A stretch of 55,800 nt of DNA from an uncultured Clostridia bacterium (GCA_947625915.1 CANQPX010000009.1:1-55800); one strand, 5' to 3'. Counted from the first letter of the stretch, positions 1-9,034 are shown. Notes: generated from the letters alone by a model not told the origin. Program-made: numbers and translations.

Positions 1-243
1 CTCTATCGCAGGGCTTCCCCCTCTTGCTGTCTGCGACAGCAATTCACCCCCTGCGGAGCTCCTAAAGGCATTAGGGGCTTCCGCCGTTCTGCGAAAAACG
101 AACTGTGTTCGTTTCGGCGGCGGGGCTTAGACGAATGCGAAGCATTCGTTTTTCCCTCAGACCCCACCAGCGCGGCTGCGCTGGACCAGCTTTTCAATTT
201 TGCGCTGCGCGCAAAATTGTTAAAAACTTTTTCGACAGTCTGA
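1..243 (+). repeat. Hairpin-mosaic element, copy 1 (left end outside window)
   Basis: This is a chain of perfect hairpins: the end of the GGGGGAAGCCCT stem, TGCTGTctgcGACAGCA, AACGAAC/GTTCGTT, GACGAATGC/GCATTCGT, CCAGCGC/GCGCTGG and CAATTTTGCG/CGCAAAATTG (195-219). It ends with TCGACAGTCTG (232-242), directly before a terminator hairpin. It is almost identical to the matching part of copy 5 (41291-41658). The ORFs across it are side effects of palindromic sequence. Its left end, and the gene it follows, lie outside the window. Confidence 0.9.
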
Positions 244-272
244 GCGCGCCATTTACGGCGCGCTTTTTTTTT
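244..272 (+). terminator. Intrinsic terminator abutting repeat copy 1
   Basis: A GCGCGCC / GGCGCGC stem (244-250 with 257-263) is followed on the plus strand by nine T. It would stop plus-strand transcription that has passed through repeat copy 1. The T run overlaps the stop codon of the minus-strand gene at 271. On the minus strand the stem has no T run, so it is not a good terminator for that gene. Confidence 0.8.
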
Positions 273-708
273 ATTCTTCCGTATTTGTTTCGGAAACTTC
301 ACTTTCAGCAGGCTCCGCTGCTTCTTCGGCTTCGACTACAGGCGGCTCGGGCTTTACAAGTTTTGCTCCGCATTTGCCGCAAAAATCACTCTCTATGGAA
401 CATTCCGCTCCGCAGTTTACACACTTCACAAGCCCTTTAACGGCAAGTATCTGATCTTTCATTTCCGCAATTGCATCTATCGATGCTGTAATTGCGTTTA
501 CTTTTTCCGCTATTTCCGCATCGGGATCGTTCTTGTAAGTATCATAATAATACTTACCGATAATACGGTAATTTTCTTCAATAGAATGTTCGGAAGCGGT
601 GATCTTTCCGTTTAATTTAGCAACACTTCCCATTTGTTTTGTCTTTTCGCCCACAGATCTGCCTGTTTCGGTAACGGTTTTTCCTATTTTCTTAAAAATA
701 TCGCTCAT
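271..708 (-). CDS. Small zinc-ribbon protein (145 aa), unknown function
   Basis: The product is a cytoplasmic protein without signal peptide or membrane segment. Residues 1-90 are charged and mostly helical. Residues 96-113 form a zinc ribbon (CVNC, then CGKC ten residues later), followed by a Pro/Glu/Ala-rich acidic tail. The start at 708 is chosen because GGAGGAAT lies just upstream; the longer reading frame has no ribosome site. A consensus promoter (758-786) precedes it and overlaps the end of the phosphorylase gene, so it is probably a single-gene unit. Zinc-ribbon proteins of this build are common in Clostridia, but I know no function. The ribbon may bind nucleic acid or protein. Confidence 0.8.
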   Translation of the reverse strand: MSDIFKKIGKTVTETGRSVGEKTKQMGSVAKLNGKITASEHSIEENYRIIGKYYYDTYKNDPDAEIAEKVNAITASIDAIAEMKDQILAVKGLVKCVNCGAECSIESDFCGKCGAKLVKPEPPVVEAEEAAEPAESEVSETNTEE

Positions 709-757
709 AATGATTCCTCCATTCAAAAAATGCGGATAGTTCCTGCTTGATGATAAT

Positions 758-786
758 ATTATATCACATATAATATTGAATGTCAA
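758..786 (-). promoter_or_regulatory. Sigma-A promoter of the zinc-ribbon gene
   Basis: TTGACA (786-781) and TATAAT (763-758) on the minus strand with a 17-nt spacer match the consensus perfectly. The -35 box overlaps the stop codon of the upstream phosphorylase gene. Transcription should start near 751, about 43 nt before the ATG. Confidence 0.85.
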
Positions 787-2090
787 TACCCTTTTACAGT
801 TTTTATAACATTTTTTTCTTCGGGAATGTCATTCTTTTCCCCATAATGGAAAACTTTCCCGAATTCTTCTGCAATACTTTCAATATCACAGTCGGAAGAT
901 GTGTGAAGTACGGCTATGCGTTCTCCCTTTTCAACATGATCTCCTACTGTCTTATCAAAGACTATTCCCGCCGAAAGATCGACAGCAGCTTCCTTGGAAA
1001 GCCTTCCCGCGCCGAGTTTTGCGGAAATAATACCTGTCTCTTCGCAGGAAATTCCGCAAATATATCCGCTTTTTTCCGCAAATATTTCCCGTTTTACTTT
1101 TGCCTGTGGAAGCAATTCATAATTTTCGATGACCTTTGGGTCTCCGCATTGAAGAATTATCATTTCCCGCAGACGTTCCAGAGCCGAACCGTCCGCAATT
1201 GCTTTTTCCGACATGGAAATACATTCTTCCCTGCTGCCTTTTCCCGCAATAAAAAGCATTTCCGCCGCAATTGCAGCAGAAACTTCGTGAAGATCCTTCG
1301 GAGCATTTCCCTTCAAGGCTTCTATTGCTTCGATCACTTCAAGAGCATTTCCCACCGTTTTGCCAAGGGGTTTGCTCATATCCGTAAGGATAGCCGTACA
1401 TTTTCTTCCCGCTTTGTTTCCGACTCTTACCATCATTTCCGCAAGTTTTTCCGCTTCGGAGATCGTTTTCATAAACGCTCCGTCCCCGACTTTCACGTCC
1501 AGAACTATCCCGTCCGCACCTGACGCAAGCTTCTTGCTCATTATGGAAGAACATATAAGCGGTATGCTGTCTACCGTTGCCGTTGCATCTCTTAAAGCAT
1601 ATATTTTCTTATCCGCGGGAACAAGTTCGCCTGTCTGCCCCGAAATTGCCAGACCTGCTTTTCTGACATTGCCGATGAATTCATCATACCCGAGATCTGT
1701 TCTGAACCCCGGGATAGCACTCAGCTTATCGATAGTTCCTCCCGTATGCCCGAGACCGCGCCCTGACATTTTTGGAACGCAAACTCCGCAGGCTGCCGCT
1801 ATGGGAGCGCATATGAGCGTTGTCTTATCTCCGACTCCGCCCGTGCTGTGTTTATCAACGTTGAAGCCGCCCGTATCGGGCTTTAACATATCTCCCGAAC
1901 GTGCCATTGCCATTGTAAGATCGGAAGTTTCCCTTTCCGATAAAGAAGAAAAGCATATCGCCATAAGGAGCGCGGACATCTGATGATCGGGTATGCTGCC
2001 GGAAGTATATCCGGCAGTTACCCAATTTATCTCATCCGCAGTCAATTCAGCGTTACGCTTTTTCTTGGTAATTATTTCATAGATCGTCAT
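783..2090 (-). CDS. pdp: Pyrimidine-nucleoside phosphorylase
   Basis: This enzyme cleaves uridine or thymidine with phosphate to give the base and (deoxy)ribose-1-phosphate, for nucleoside salvage in the cytoplasm. At 435 aa it has the normal length of the family. It shows the phosphate-binding loop KHSTGGVGDKTT (80-91), the family signature SGRGLGHTGGT (109-119), and the expected base-binding residues Arg167, Ser182 and Lys186. The signature normally ends in Glu (DKLE); here it reads DKLS (Ser124), a small oddity. The start overlaps the stop of the SpoIID-like gene by four bases (ATGA), which indicates translational coupling. It is the last gene of the sortase/SpoIID train, so its link to that group may be only positional. 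The homologue deoA is specific for thymidine; which substrate is used here cannot be read from sequence. Confidence 0.95.
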   Translation of the reverse strand: MTIYEIITKKKRNAELTADEINWVTAGYTSGSIPDHQMSALLMAICFSSLSERETSDLTMAMARSGDMLKPDTGGFNVDKHSTGGVGDKTTLICAPIAAACGVCVPKMSGRGLGHTGGTIDKLSAIPGFRTDLGYDEFIGNVRKAGLAISGQTGELVPADKKIYALRDATATVDSIPLICSSIMSKKLASGADGIVLDVKVGDGAFMKTISEAEKLAEMMVRVGNKAGRKCTAILTDMSKPLGKTVGNALEVIEAIEALKGNAPKDLHEVSAAIAAEMLFIAGKGSREECISMSEKAIADGSALERLREMIILQCGDPKVIENYELLPQAKVKREIFAEKSGYICGISCEETGIISAKLGAGRLSKEAAVDLSAGIVFDKTVGDHVEKGERIAVLHTSSDCDIESIAEEFGKVFHYGEKNDIPEEKNVIKTVKGY

Positions 2091-3571
2091 AATACTTCAA
2101 TTCCCGTGAAATAGTATTTAAGTATATCAACGTAGGAGTATCCCTGCTTAGCAAGGATATTTGCGCCGTTCTGGCTCATTCCGACTCCGTGACCGTAGCC
2201 GTATGTAGTGAACGTAAACGTTCCGTTGCTGTAATAAACATCGAACGCAGCGCTTTTCAGTTTATAGTTAAATACCGTTTCGCGCATCTTTCTTCCCGAA
2301 ATAGTAGTCTGACCGTCGATATCTATTGAAGAAACGTAATTTCCGTCAACATATCCGGTGATCCTTATCCAGTTTGTCGGATCGTTTGAAAGAGTTATCC
2401 CCAGTGAATTTTCCAGATAAGAACGCATATCCGCTTCGCTTACCGTTTTTGTCGAACCGTAGTTCGGATCGCTTGTTGCATCGAAAGGACAAGCAACGCT
2501 TTTCAGATACGGGAAACTTCCGCCCCATACGTTCTTCGCGTCAGCCGTATAGCCCGACGATGAAGCCATATAGACCGTTTGTGCAACGCTGCCGTTATAA
2601 TAACAGCATACTCCCCATACCGAAGATACAAGGTCTTTTATTCTTTGCGGCGGATCTTTTTTTACCAGAACGCTTGGCGTGAGTCCGTTTACGTTGTGAT
2701 ATTTTACATAAGAATATGCCGCAACAGCCTGTGCTTTTATTGCTTCATCGCTGAAACTCGAAGATATTTCGTTATTTACTATCCAGCAAACGAGATCGTA
2801 CGCATTTACCGTTTGTACGGCACCGTTAAAATTAGCGGTAAATGTTTCATTGGTATCCCCTCCGCTGTTCTGAACGCTTACCGATACAGAAGTCTCCTGC
2901 ACGGGAGGTACCGTTTCGGCAGGCGCATCACTTCCTGTGTCAGAGTAAAACGACACGATATCATCGGGCGTTACCGGAACGCCTTCCGGCGCGGTATCGT
3001 TCTGTTCGGAAGGATCCGGGATCATTTCCGTCACGGCGGTATAGTCATCGCTTTCATTATCCGTATAATTTATTTCATCTTCTGCGGAATTGAGCGTATT
3101 GTCGGTGAAATTATCCACGCCGTACAGCGACTGTTCCTCAACTTCATTGCTGCCGCTGCCGTATTCTTCAACATCATATTCAACGGGATATCTTTCTTCG
3201 TTAGAGATGCTGCTGTACTGCGGCGGAGCGGAAATTTCCGTTTCATCGTTTTCCTCCGTATTTGGGGAACTTTCTTCCGTTTCCGCTGTAATATCAGCAT
3301 TATCATCTGCAATACGCGGCATTATATCCCTTTCGTCCTCATAATTTGCCGTTTCCGTAAAAACAGGCGGTATGTAAGATATTGCCGTTTCCTGTACTAT
3401 CTGTTCGGTTTCGGCTTCTGCAAGGAGTTCATCGGTGTTTTCCCCGCTGTAATATTCATAGGAGGAAATATTTTCTTCGCCGACGTCCTCTACCATGCAG
3501 AGTGCAAATGTACATACAACTCCCAAAGAGAGCATACACACCACCGCACCGAGCACCGTGCTGAGCTTCAT
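2087..3571 (-). CDS. SpoIID/LytB-domain protein (lytic transglycosylase type)
   Basis: Residues 1-28 form a signal anchor. Residues 29 to about 250 are a low-complexity acidic Ser/Thr/Glu linker. The C-terminal half is a SpoIID domain: the conserved Glu268 (NNEISS), DEAIKAQAVAA (275-285) and the family end motif GHGVGMSQ (460-467) followed by ILKYY. In SpoIID this domain cuts peptidoglycan glycan strands during engulfment of the forespore. The long acidic linker is unlike the compact SpoIID of Bacillus, so this may be a SpoIID-like cell-wall enzyme acting in vegetative cells. It follows the four sortase genes (41 nt gap) and is coupled to the phosphorylase gene behind it. The start has an AGAAAGAAGGGG ribosome site. 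Confidence 0.85.
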   Translation of the reverse strand: MKLSTVLGAVVCMLSLGVVCTFALCMVEDVGEENISSYEYYSGENTDELLAEAETEQIVQETAISYIPPVFTETANYEDERDIMPRIADDNADITAETEESSPNTEENDETEISAPPQYSSISNEERYPVEYDVEEYGSGSNEVEEQSLYGVDNFTDNTLNSAEDEINYTDNESDDYTAVTEMIPDPSEQNDTAPEGVPVTPDDIVSFYSDTGSDAPAETVPPVQETSVSVSVQNSGGDTNETFTANFNGAVQTVNAYDLVCWIVNNEISSSFSDEAIKAQAVAAYSYVKYHNVNGLTPSVLVKKDPPQRIKDLVSSVWGVCCYYNGSVAQTVYMASSSGYTADAKNVWGGSFPYLKSVACPFDATSDPNYGSTKTVSEADMRSYLENSLGITLSNDPTNWIRITGYVDGNYVSSIDIDGQTTISGRKMRETVFNYKLKSAAFDVYYSNGTFTFTTYGYGHGVGMSQNGANILAKQGYSYVDILKYYFTGIEVL

Positions 3572-3612
3572 TTTGACCCCTTCTTTCTTTCAACGTCCAA
3601 AAAGCAATTGTT

Positions 3613-4647
3613 CTACTCCTGATATGAGCCGCCGTTATATTTATAATAAATGGCAGGCCATTTGGGATTCGGATTTACTTCAAATCCCGAAAGATCAATA
3701 TTTTCCGTAGTTTCCCCTTCTCTCAGCTTTCGTCCTATTATGACGTGCCTTGCGGGTTCCCACTCGTAGGAACAGGTAGAAAGGGTTATGAATTTGTCGT
3801 TTTCGTTTATGTCTATACCCGTAAAGAAATGACTTCTTTCGGTTATTTCCTTTTTAAAAGTTTCAAATGGGTATTCGTCGTTGAAATCAATATAGTTCTG
3901 ATACTCGAAAACATTGCCGTTATCATGCTCCGGTTCTGTATTGACAACGAATGACGAAACGATGACATACACGCTCTGTTCATACTTATTATCAAAGTAA
4001 ATGAACGGATTTTTGAGCCAGTATTTCGGATCCCATTTATAGTAGTCAAGTTCGCCGAACATTGTACCGTCGCGCTGATTGTGACCGTAAAGGACTATGT
4101 TATCCGACTGAAGGTCGGCATAATCGCTTATGTTGTCGCGGTGATCGGCGAAGATCGTTCCGCAGGAACGCGTCTGACCGTAAATGTTCTTTTTCAGGTA
4201 ATAATCGTTGTCCGTAGTTTGCACCACCGCTTCGCTGACCCTGTCGGGTATCGAAACGTAGCCCACATAATCGGGGTTTATCGCAAGCATTTCCTCCGCA
4301 AAAGGCAGAGTTACGAGCGGAGGTCTTGGGACTTCTCCCGTTTCATCGGCAATATCTCCCACCGCCGCATATGTATCCGAAGGTAATGTCTGTCGGACGT
4401 TATTTTCGTAGATCACCTTGATCTCATTATGGTTATGTTTTGCTTCATAGCTGTTGTAGATAACTACTCCCAGCACTATCCCGCAAACGATCAGCACAAG
4501 TATTGCTGTCAGTGCGATGATCTTACTTATCAATTCGCTCCTGCTGTCGCCGCGCATGGGGATAAAGGTCTCCGCGAAACCTTTTTTCTTTTTCGGCGCT
4601 TTGGTTTTATACCTTGGCGCTGAACGGATCTCATCCGACATTGCCAT
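3613..4647 (-). CDS. Class B sortase 4 of 4
   Basis: This is a membrane-anchored cysteine transpeptidase that would attach surface proteins to the cell wall. It is 344 aa: a basic cytoplasmic head, RGDS (32-35) in a PMRGDSxxE context, a membrane segment at 43-65, and then the extracellular sortase B fold. His189 (YGHN), Cys292 (TLSTC) and Arg300 (PARHV) form the catalytic set. The spacing and the DNDYYLKKN and GTIFADHR blocks are those of class B. It is the fourth of four tandem sortases and the least similar around the catalytic Cys (SYEWEPAR instead of SNEFxxSR). No sorting-signal protein lies next to it, so its substrate is unknown. Confidence 0.93.
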   Translation of the reverse strand: MAMSDEIRSAPRYKTKAPKKKKGFAETFIPMRGDSRSELISKIIALTAILVLIVCGIVLGVVIYNSYEAKHNHNEIKVIYENNVRQTLPSDTYAAVGDIADETGEVPRPPLVTLPFAEEMLAINPDYVGYVSIPDRVSEAVVQTTDNDYYLKKNIYGQTRSCGTIFADHRDNISDYADLQSDNIVLYGHNQRDGTMFGELDYYKWDPKYWLKNPFIYFDNKYEQSVYVIVSSFVVNTEPEHDNGNVFEYQNYIDFNDEYPFETFKKEITERSHFFTGIDINENDKFITLSTCSYEWEPARHVIIGRKLREGETTENIDLSGFEVNPNPKWPAIYYKYNGGSYQE

Positions 4648-4745
4648 TTGCCGACCATTCCTTTCATAAAGTTCTGCACATAAATATTATCGTAACAGCC
4701 TTACAGTCCCCGTAATTTTAAAGGGAAATATTTTTTTGTACCTGT

Positions 4746-6887
4746 TCAGGCTGATGTTTCCGTTACGGAAGTTTCTTCCGAATCGGAAGGGCTTGTGTCC
4801 GTACTTTCCCCCGCCGATGTTTCCGAAGAAGGAGCCGTACTGCTTTCCGCGCTGTCGGAAGTTTCCGAAGCCGGGGCGGACGTTTCGGTTCCCGTTTCCG
4901 ATGCCGTTGTCTCTGTATCTGTCGCGGCAGAAGTTTCCGCTGCCGCAGTTGAAGCCGAAGTTTCCGTCACCGAAGTTTCCGCCGCAGTTTCTATGGCAGC
5001 AGGAGGAACGAACTTCTTCCCGTCCGAACTTGCGCCGCTGCCGGAATTATTTTTGCCTATGGATTTATCCCATGCAGTGAACTCTGTTTCGGCAGTATCT
5101 TCTGTAACGTATGTTTCGACCGTACTTACATAAGTCGGATCGCCCGTAATTATCGCGTCCCAGTCAACGCCTTTTGCATTTGGGTTCATATATGCCGAAG
5201 AAAGATCGTAATCTTCCACAGACTCGCCGTCACGAAGTTTTCTTGCGAAAACAACGAACCTTGAATCGGTGAACTCATTTGAACAAGTTGACAAACAAAG
5301 CAGTTTGTCGCCGAATTTTACATCAACGGGAGTGATTATCTGGTTACGCTCCTGTACCTCGTCAAGGTACCAATTGAAAGTTTTCTCGTCATTCAGAGTT
5401 TCTATATAGTCATGGTAATGGAACACCTCTCCGTTGCTGTCCTGACTTTCGTAAACATTCGTCACAAAGAAGCCGTAAATAATGTATTCGCCCGACTCAT
5501 ACTCTGTGCTGAACTTTACCAGCGGGTGTTCGCGGTAAAACTCAACGTTCTGTTTATACTCCTTGAGGTTCCCGAACATCGTTCCGTCTTCCTGATTATG
5601 ACCGTACATCACGATATTTGGCGAAGTATATTCTTCCGAAACGGTGCATCTGTAGTCCATGAACACCGTTCCCGCCTTATTGTATCCGCCTGCGATATTG
5701 ACTTTGAGGTATTTATCGTTATCCTCACCCTGTACAACGGGTTCATATATATCGCAGCCTTCCACTTCAAGGTAGCCCACATAATCCTCATTGATCTTCT
5801 TGAAATGTTCTGCCACATCGAAATTATGCTGCGCGATCTCTTCTTCCGTCGGAGCAACTGTCTGAACATTTCCCTCATCATCTATATATGTTGCGGCAGT
5901 TGTGGTTATTACGTTTTTTGCCTCATCTTTTATGTCCAGAGCAGCTTTTGACTGGATCAGCGTACTTATGAGCATGATCCCTGCGCCTATAAAAATTATG
6001 AGTGCGATAAGAAAAATGATCTTCCTTATTATTTCTCCTACACTGTCTCCCTTTACGGGGAAGATATTTTTTGCTGTTCTTATCAGCCATTTATCGTTTA
6101 CGTCCGAAATATCCGATGTAACGCTTTCAGCGGCATCGGCACCATCGGTGCGGGAATTATCTTTCTTTTCGTTTCCGAGCGGCGCGGCGTCTTTGTTATC
6201 TGCGGTGATCTCCGGAATATTTTCATCTTTTTGGTCTTCATTGGGCATATCTTTGATTTCCTCCGCAGTTTTATCCTCCTCGCAGACCTCAGGAACAACA
6301 GGTTCTGCCGCCGCCTGATCGCGGAAACCGTTATCTTCCCATGTCATAGCCGCTGCTTCGGTCGGGATCTCCGCTTCAGGATCATCCGCTTCATCGATCT
6401 CAACATCAGCGTTCCCGCCGACAACGGGATCTGCTTCTGCCGTTACATCTTCTATGATATCTATGGGAACGGCAGTTCCGTCATCTGCGTCTCCGTCAGC
6501 AAAAATTTCCTCCGCAGCATTTTCCGTGCTGTTTTCGTCATTATCCGAAATATTTTCGGTCATTTCTTCCGTTATATCGTCTGCGGGGCTTTCAGTCGGA
6601 ATTTCCGCGCCGTTATCGCCGTCAAACAGTTCCGCGGGTTTGAACATCGGCTCCGACGATATATCATCGGAAATATCCTGTTCTTCGCAGTCCTCGTAAT
6701 TGTCATTTTCATCTTCATCGGAACTTTCATCTTTTTCTTCTGTCGTTTCCCGTTCCTCAGGGGCAAATGTCTTTTCCACATCATCAGTCGGAACGTTCTC
6801 CTCATCTTCGTCAGGTACATTTTCTGTTGATCTTTTGTCATATTCTTCAAGAATGTCATCAAGGGTAAGCTTTTTTTCATCAGACAT
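4746..6887 (-). CDS. Class B sortase 3 of 4, with giant acidic head and Ser/Thr tail
   Basis: At 713 aa this is about three times the size of an ordinary sortase B. Residues 1-270 are an extremely acidic Asp/Glu-rich, probably disordered region that must lie in the cytoplasm, because it precedes the single membrane segment (289-311). KGDS (279-282) sits just before the membrane, as in its three neighbours. The sortase domain is complete: His430 (YGHN), Cys535 (CLSTC) and Arg543 (DSRFVV). After the domain, residues 616-713 are a Thr/Ser/Glu/Ala tail of repeated ETSA-like units, outside the cell and possibly glycosylated. Start at 6887 with an AGAGG site; 15 nt separate it from the gene before it. 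I know of no described sortase with both extensions. Confidence 0.93.
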   Translation of the reverse strand: MSDEKKLTLDDILEEYDKRSTENVPDEDEENVPTDDVEKTFAPEERETTEEKDESSDEDENDNYEDCEEQDISDDISSEPMFKPAELFDGDNGAEIPTESPADDITEEMTENISDNDENSTENAAEEIFADGDADDGTAVPIDIIEDVTAEADPVVGGNADVEIDEADDPEAEIPTEAAAMTWEDNGFRDQAAAEPVVPEVCEEDKTAEEIKDMPNEDQKDENIPEITADNKDAAPLGNEKKDNSRTDGADAAESVTSDISDVNDKWLIRTAKNIFPVKGDSVGEIIRKIIFLIALIIFIGAGIMLISTLIQSKAALDIKDEAKNVITTTAATYIDDEGNVQTVAPTEEEIAQHNFDVAEHFKKINEDYVGYLEVEGCDIYEPVVQGEDNDKYLKVNIAGGYNKAGTVFMDYRCTVSEEYTSPNIVMYGHNQEDGTMFGNLKEYKQNVEFYREHPLVKFSTEYESGEYIIYGFFVTNVYESQDSNGEVFHYHDYIETLNDEKTFNWYLDEVQERNQIITPVDVKFGDKLLCLSTCSNEFTDSRFVVFARKLRDGESVEDYDLSSAYMNPNAKGVDWDAIITGDPTYVSTVETYVTEDTAETEFTAWDKSIGKNNSGSGASSDGKKFVPPAAIETAAETSVTETSASTAAAETSAATDTETTASETGTETSAPASETSDSAESSTAPSSETSAGESTDTSPSDSEETSVTETSA

Positions 6888-6902
6888 TACAAAAAACCTC
6901 TG

Positions 6903-7895
6903 TTATCTGCCGTAAATAAAGCTGTAATCCGGTTCGAGCATATCGGTATTTATCTCTGCCAGAGAAGTATCTACTTCCGGGCTTTCACCGTCTCTGACGC
7001 GTCTGCCTATTACAACGAATCTTGACGGATCGAACTCGTTTGAACAGGTGGAAAGCGTCATGAACTTATCGTCCTCGTTAAAATCCACTCCCGTATTTAC
7101 GGCTGTTCTTTTCATAATATTCTCGCTGAAATCCTCAAAAGTACGATTAGGGGAGAATTTTATATAGTTATGATAATCGAAAATGATCCCGTCTCTTGTC
7201 TGGTAAGGTTCTACCTCTATGACGAACATTGCAATTATCTTGTATGTATATTCATCATACAGACTGCTGAAATTGAACGTAGGGTTTTGCAGATAGAAAT
7301 CGAAATTTCCCGTGCTGTCCTTTTTGATCTTATACTTTTTCAGTGTGCCGAACATAGACAGATCCGCCTGATTATGACCGTAAATAACAACGTTATCCGT
7401 CTGCTTATCTTCATGAGCGTTTATCACGCAGCGATAGTCTATGAATATCTGTCCCGCCTTATTGCTGTTGCCGTAGAAATCCTTGTTCATATAGTAATCG
7501 TTATTATCCGTCTGGAGAACGACATTATCTATGTTTGTATTCGGAACGGTGAGCCAGCCTGCCGTATCGGGATTTTCAGCCACAAAGCTTTCCATGCTTG
7601 CGAGCATGACAAGCGGAGGCGGCTCGGTCTCGGTAACTGTAGTTTCCGTTTCCGCAGGTGCGGCAGTTGTCGTAGTTGTCTGGGATATCACCGTAAGGTC
7701 GTTATGCAGTTCGCGTTGTCTTTCGATCTCCGCGCGGTTCTGTGCCTGTTTTATGAAATAAACAGCCAGTATAGCCAACGCTGCTATCAGTACGATCGCC
7801 GATACAAGAGTTATTGCCTTTCTGGATATTTCCTGCGGAGAATCTCCCTTCATGGGTATAAATCTCCCCAAAAAGTTCTTTTTATTTCCTGACAT
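6903..7895 (-). CDS. Class B sortase 2 of 4
   Basis: A compact 330-aa sortase B: KGDS (16-19), membrane segment 25-48, a Thr-rich stalk (about 73-92), then the catalytic domain with His174 (YGHN), Cys284 (TLSTC) and Arg292 (SRFVV). The ATG at 7895 is preferred over the in-frame GTG nine bases earlier, because the only ribosome site (GAGGTG) lies at the right distance for 7895 and would overlap the GTG. That site also overlaps the stop codon of the sortase gene just upstream, so the two are tightly coupled. The conserved LSTCSNEFxxSRFVV block is shared with sortases 1 and 3, which points to local duplication. Confidence 0.93.
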   Translation of the reverse strand: MSGNKKNFLGRFIPMKGDSPQEISRKAITLVSAIVLIAALAILAVYFIKQAQNRAEIERQRELHNDLTVISQTTTTTAAPAETETTVTETEPPPLVMLASMESFVAENPDTAGWLTVPNTNIDNVVLQTDNNDYYMNKDFYGNSNKAGQIFIDYRCVINAHEDKQTDNVVIYGHNQADLSMFGTLKKYKIKKDSTGNFDFYLQNPTFNFSSLYDEYTYKIIAMFVIEVEPYQTRDGIIFDYHNYIKFSPNRTFEDFSENIMKRTAVNTGVDFNEDDKFMTLSTCSNEFDPSRFVVIGRRVRDGESPEVDTSLAEINTDMLEPDYSFIYGR

Positions 7896-7905
7896 AAAAT
7901 ACACC

Positions 7906-8868
7906 TCATCGACCGTAAATTACGTTCCAATCGGGCTCTTTAGCGTTCGGGTTAAGATAAGCCTGAGAAACGTCCACCGTTTCGTCCTCTCCGTCTCTTA
8001 CTTTTCTTGCGAAAACAACGAAGCGCGAATCGGAAAACTCATTTGAGCAAGTAGACAATGTAAGGAACTCATCTCCGTATTCAACATCTACCGGAGTTAT
8101 TATCTGTGTTCTGAGCATTATGTTATTTATAAAGTCGTCATATTCTTCTCTTGTATCGAGTTCGAGCCTGTTATGGTAGTCGAAAATATAACCGTCAGCT
8201 GTCTGCGACTCCTTTGTCGGGTTAACGAAGTATGCGAATATCTTATAAACGTCCGTCTTATAGTTTGAACTGAACTTCACCACAGGGTGTGCCGCGTAAT
8301 AACTTATATCTTTTTTGTAATATGCAAGATCGCCGAACATGGTCTTATCCTTCTGGTTATGACCGTAAATTATCAGATTGTCCGACCTTTCATGCGCATC
8401 GAGAACGTTCCGCATATCGAGGAATATAGTTCCCGCCTTATTAGCGCTGCCGTCGAAAGCTATCTTCAGGTAAGCTTCGTTGCCGTCGGCGGTTTTCTTC
8501 TGTACTACAGGCAAAGAGATATTCGTATCATCTATCTGCACCCAGCCCACCGTATCGGGATTTATTTGCAGCAGAGCCTTTGCGCTGTCGAGGAGCTCGC
8601 CGTTGTTGTCGCCTCTGTCGATATAATTATAATAAAGGTCTTTCAGGGAACTGTTAAGGTTCTTTGCACTGAGGGAAAGTCTCAATTCATTTGCGAGTAT
8701 GAGACCGCAGGCTATCAGCACGAGCACCGCGAACTGTGTGAACAGTTTGCTTGCGACTTCTTTTGCGCTGTCGCCTTTTTGTATAAGAAGCCAATGTCCG
8801 CGCATTCTTTTTTTCTTGGCTTTCATAGCTTTTTTATAGGCTTTTTTTGCGCTGCCGGAAAGTGCCAT
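7906..8868 (-). CDS. Class B sortase 1 of 4 (first gene of the train)
   Basis: A 320-aa sortase B with a strongly basic N-terminus (Lys/Arg-rich, residues 8-22), KGDS (31-34), membrane segment 41-60 and the catalytic set His170, Cys274 and Arg282. It is the first gene behind a good promoter (8919-8947). The AGGAGG site is 13 nt from the ATG, a little far, but no other start fits. The gene order behind this promoter is sortase x4, SpoIID-like, phosphorylase, all on the minus strand with short gaps, so one transcript may cover about 8 kb. Confidence 0.93.
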   Translation of the reverse strand: MALSGSAKKAYKKAMKAKKKRMRGHWLLIQKGDSAKEVASKLFTQFAVLVLIACGLILANELRLSLSAKNLNSSLKDLYYNYIDRGDNNGELLDSAKALLQINPDTVGWVQIDDTNISLPVVQKKTADGNEAYLKIAFDGSANKAGTIFLDMRNVLDAHERSDNLIIYGHNQKDKTMFGDLAYYKKDISYYAAHPVVKFSSNYKTDVYKIFAYFVNPTKESQTADGYIFDYHNRLELDTREEYDDFINNIMLRTQIITPVDVEYGDEFLTLSTCSNEFSDSRFVVFARKVRDGEDETVDVSQAYLNPNAKEPDWNVIYGR

Positions 8869-8918
8869 GCTGTTTTCAAGACCTCCTTGCGGACAATGCG
8901 ATACTGCCCGATACTATA

Positions 8919-8947
8919 ATAATACACCTTTTTATTTAAATCGTCAA
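8919..8947 (-). promoter_or_regulatory. Promoter of the sortase train
   Basis: TTGACG (8947-8942) and TATTAT (8924-8919) on the minus strand, spacer 17 nt. It is the only clear promoter in the 166-bp gap between thiI and the first sortase gene. No operator-like repeat was seen around it. Confidence 0.7.
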
Positions 8948-9034
8948 GGAGCGGCGCATATTTTTCGGCGTTTCACAGAATTTTTCATCATTTTCACACA
9001 AACAAAGCTAAAAAAATTTATTTTTTGTCAAAAT

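Noticed and set aside
3-440. Overlapping ORFs in repeat copy 1 (also in copies 3 and 5)
   Set aside because: They appear on both strands because the element is made of palindromes without stops. They lack ribosome sites, and their frames shift between copies wherever a hairpin is exchanged.
780-3622. Long plus-strand ORFs opposite the phosphorylase and SpoIID-like genes
   Set aside because: Their products are Phe/Arg/His-rich with no domain, and they are shadows of the coding minus strand. The same holds for long ORFs opposite the sortases, thiI, fhs and serA.
8948-9034. Small RNA or gene between thiI and the sortase promoter
   Set aside because: The stretch is AT-rich with no stable hairpin, no ORF and no second promoter.
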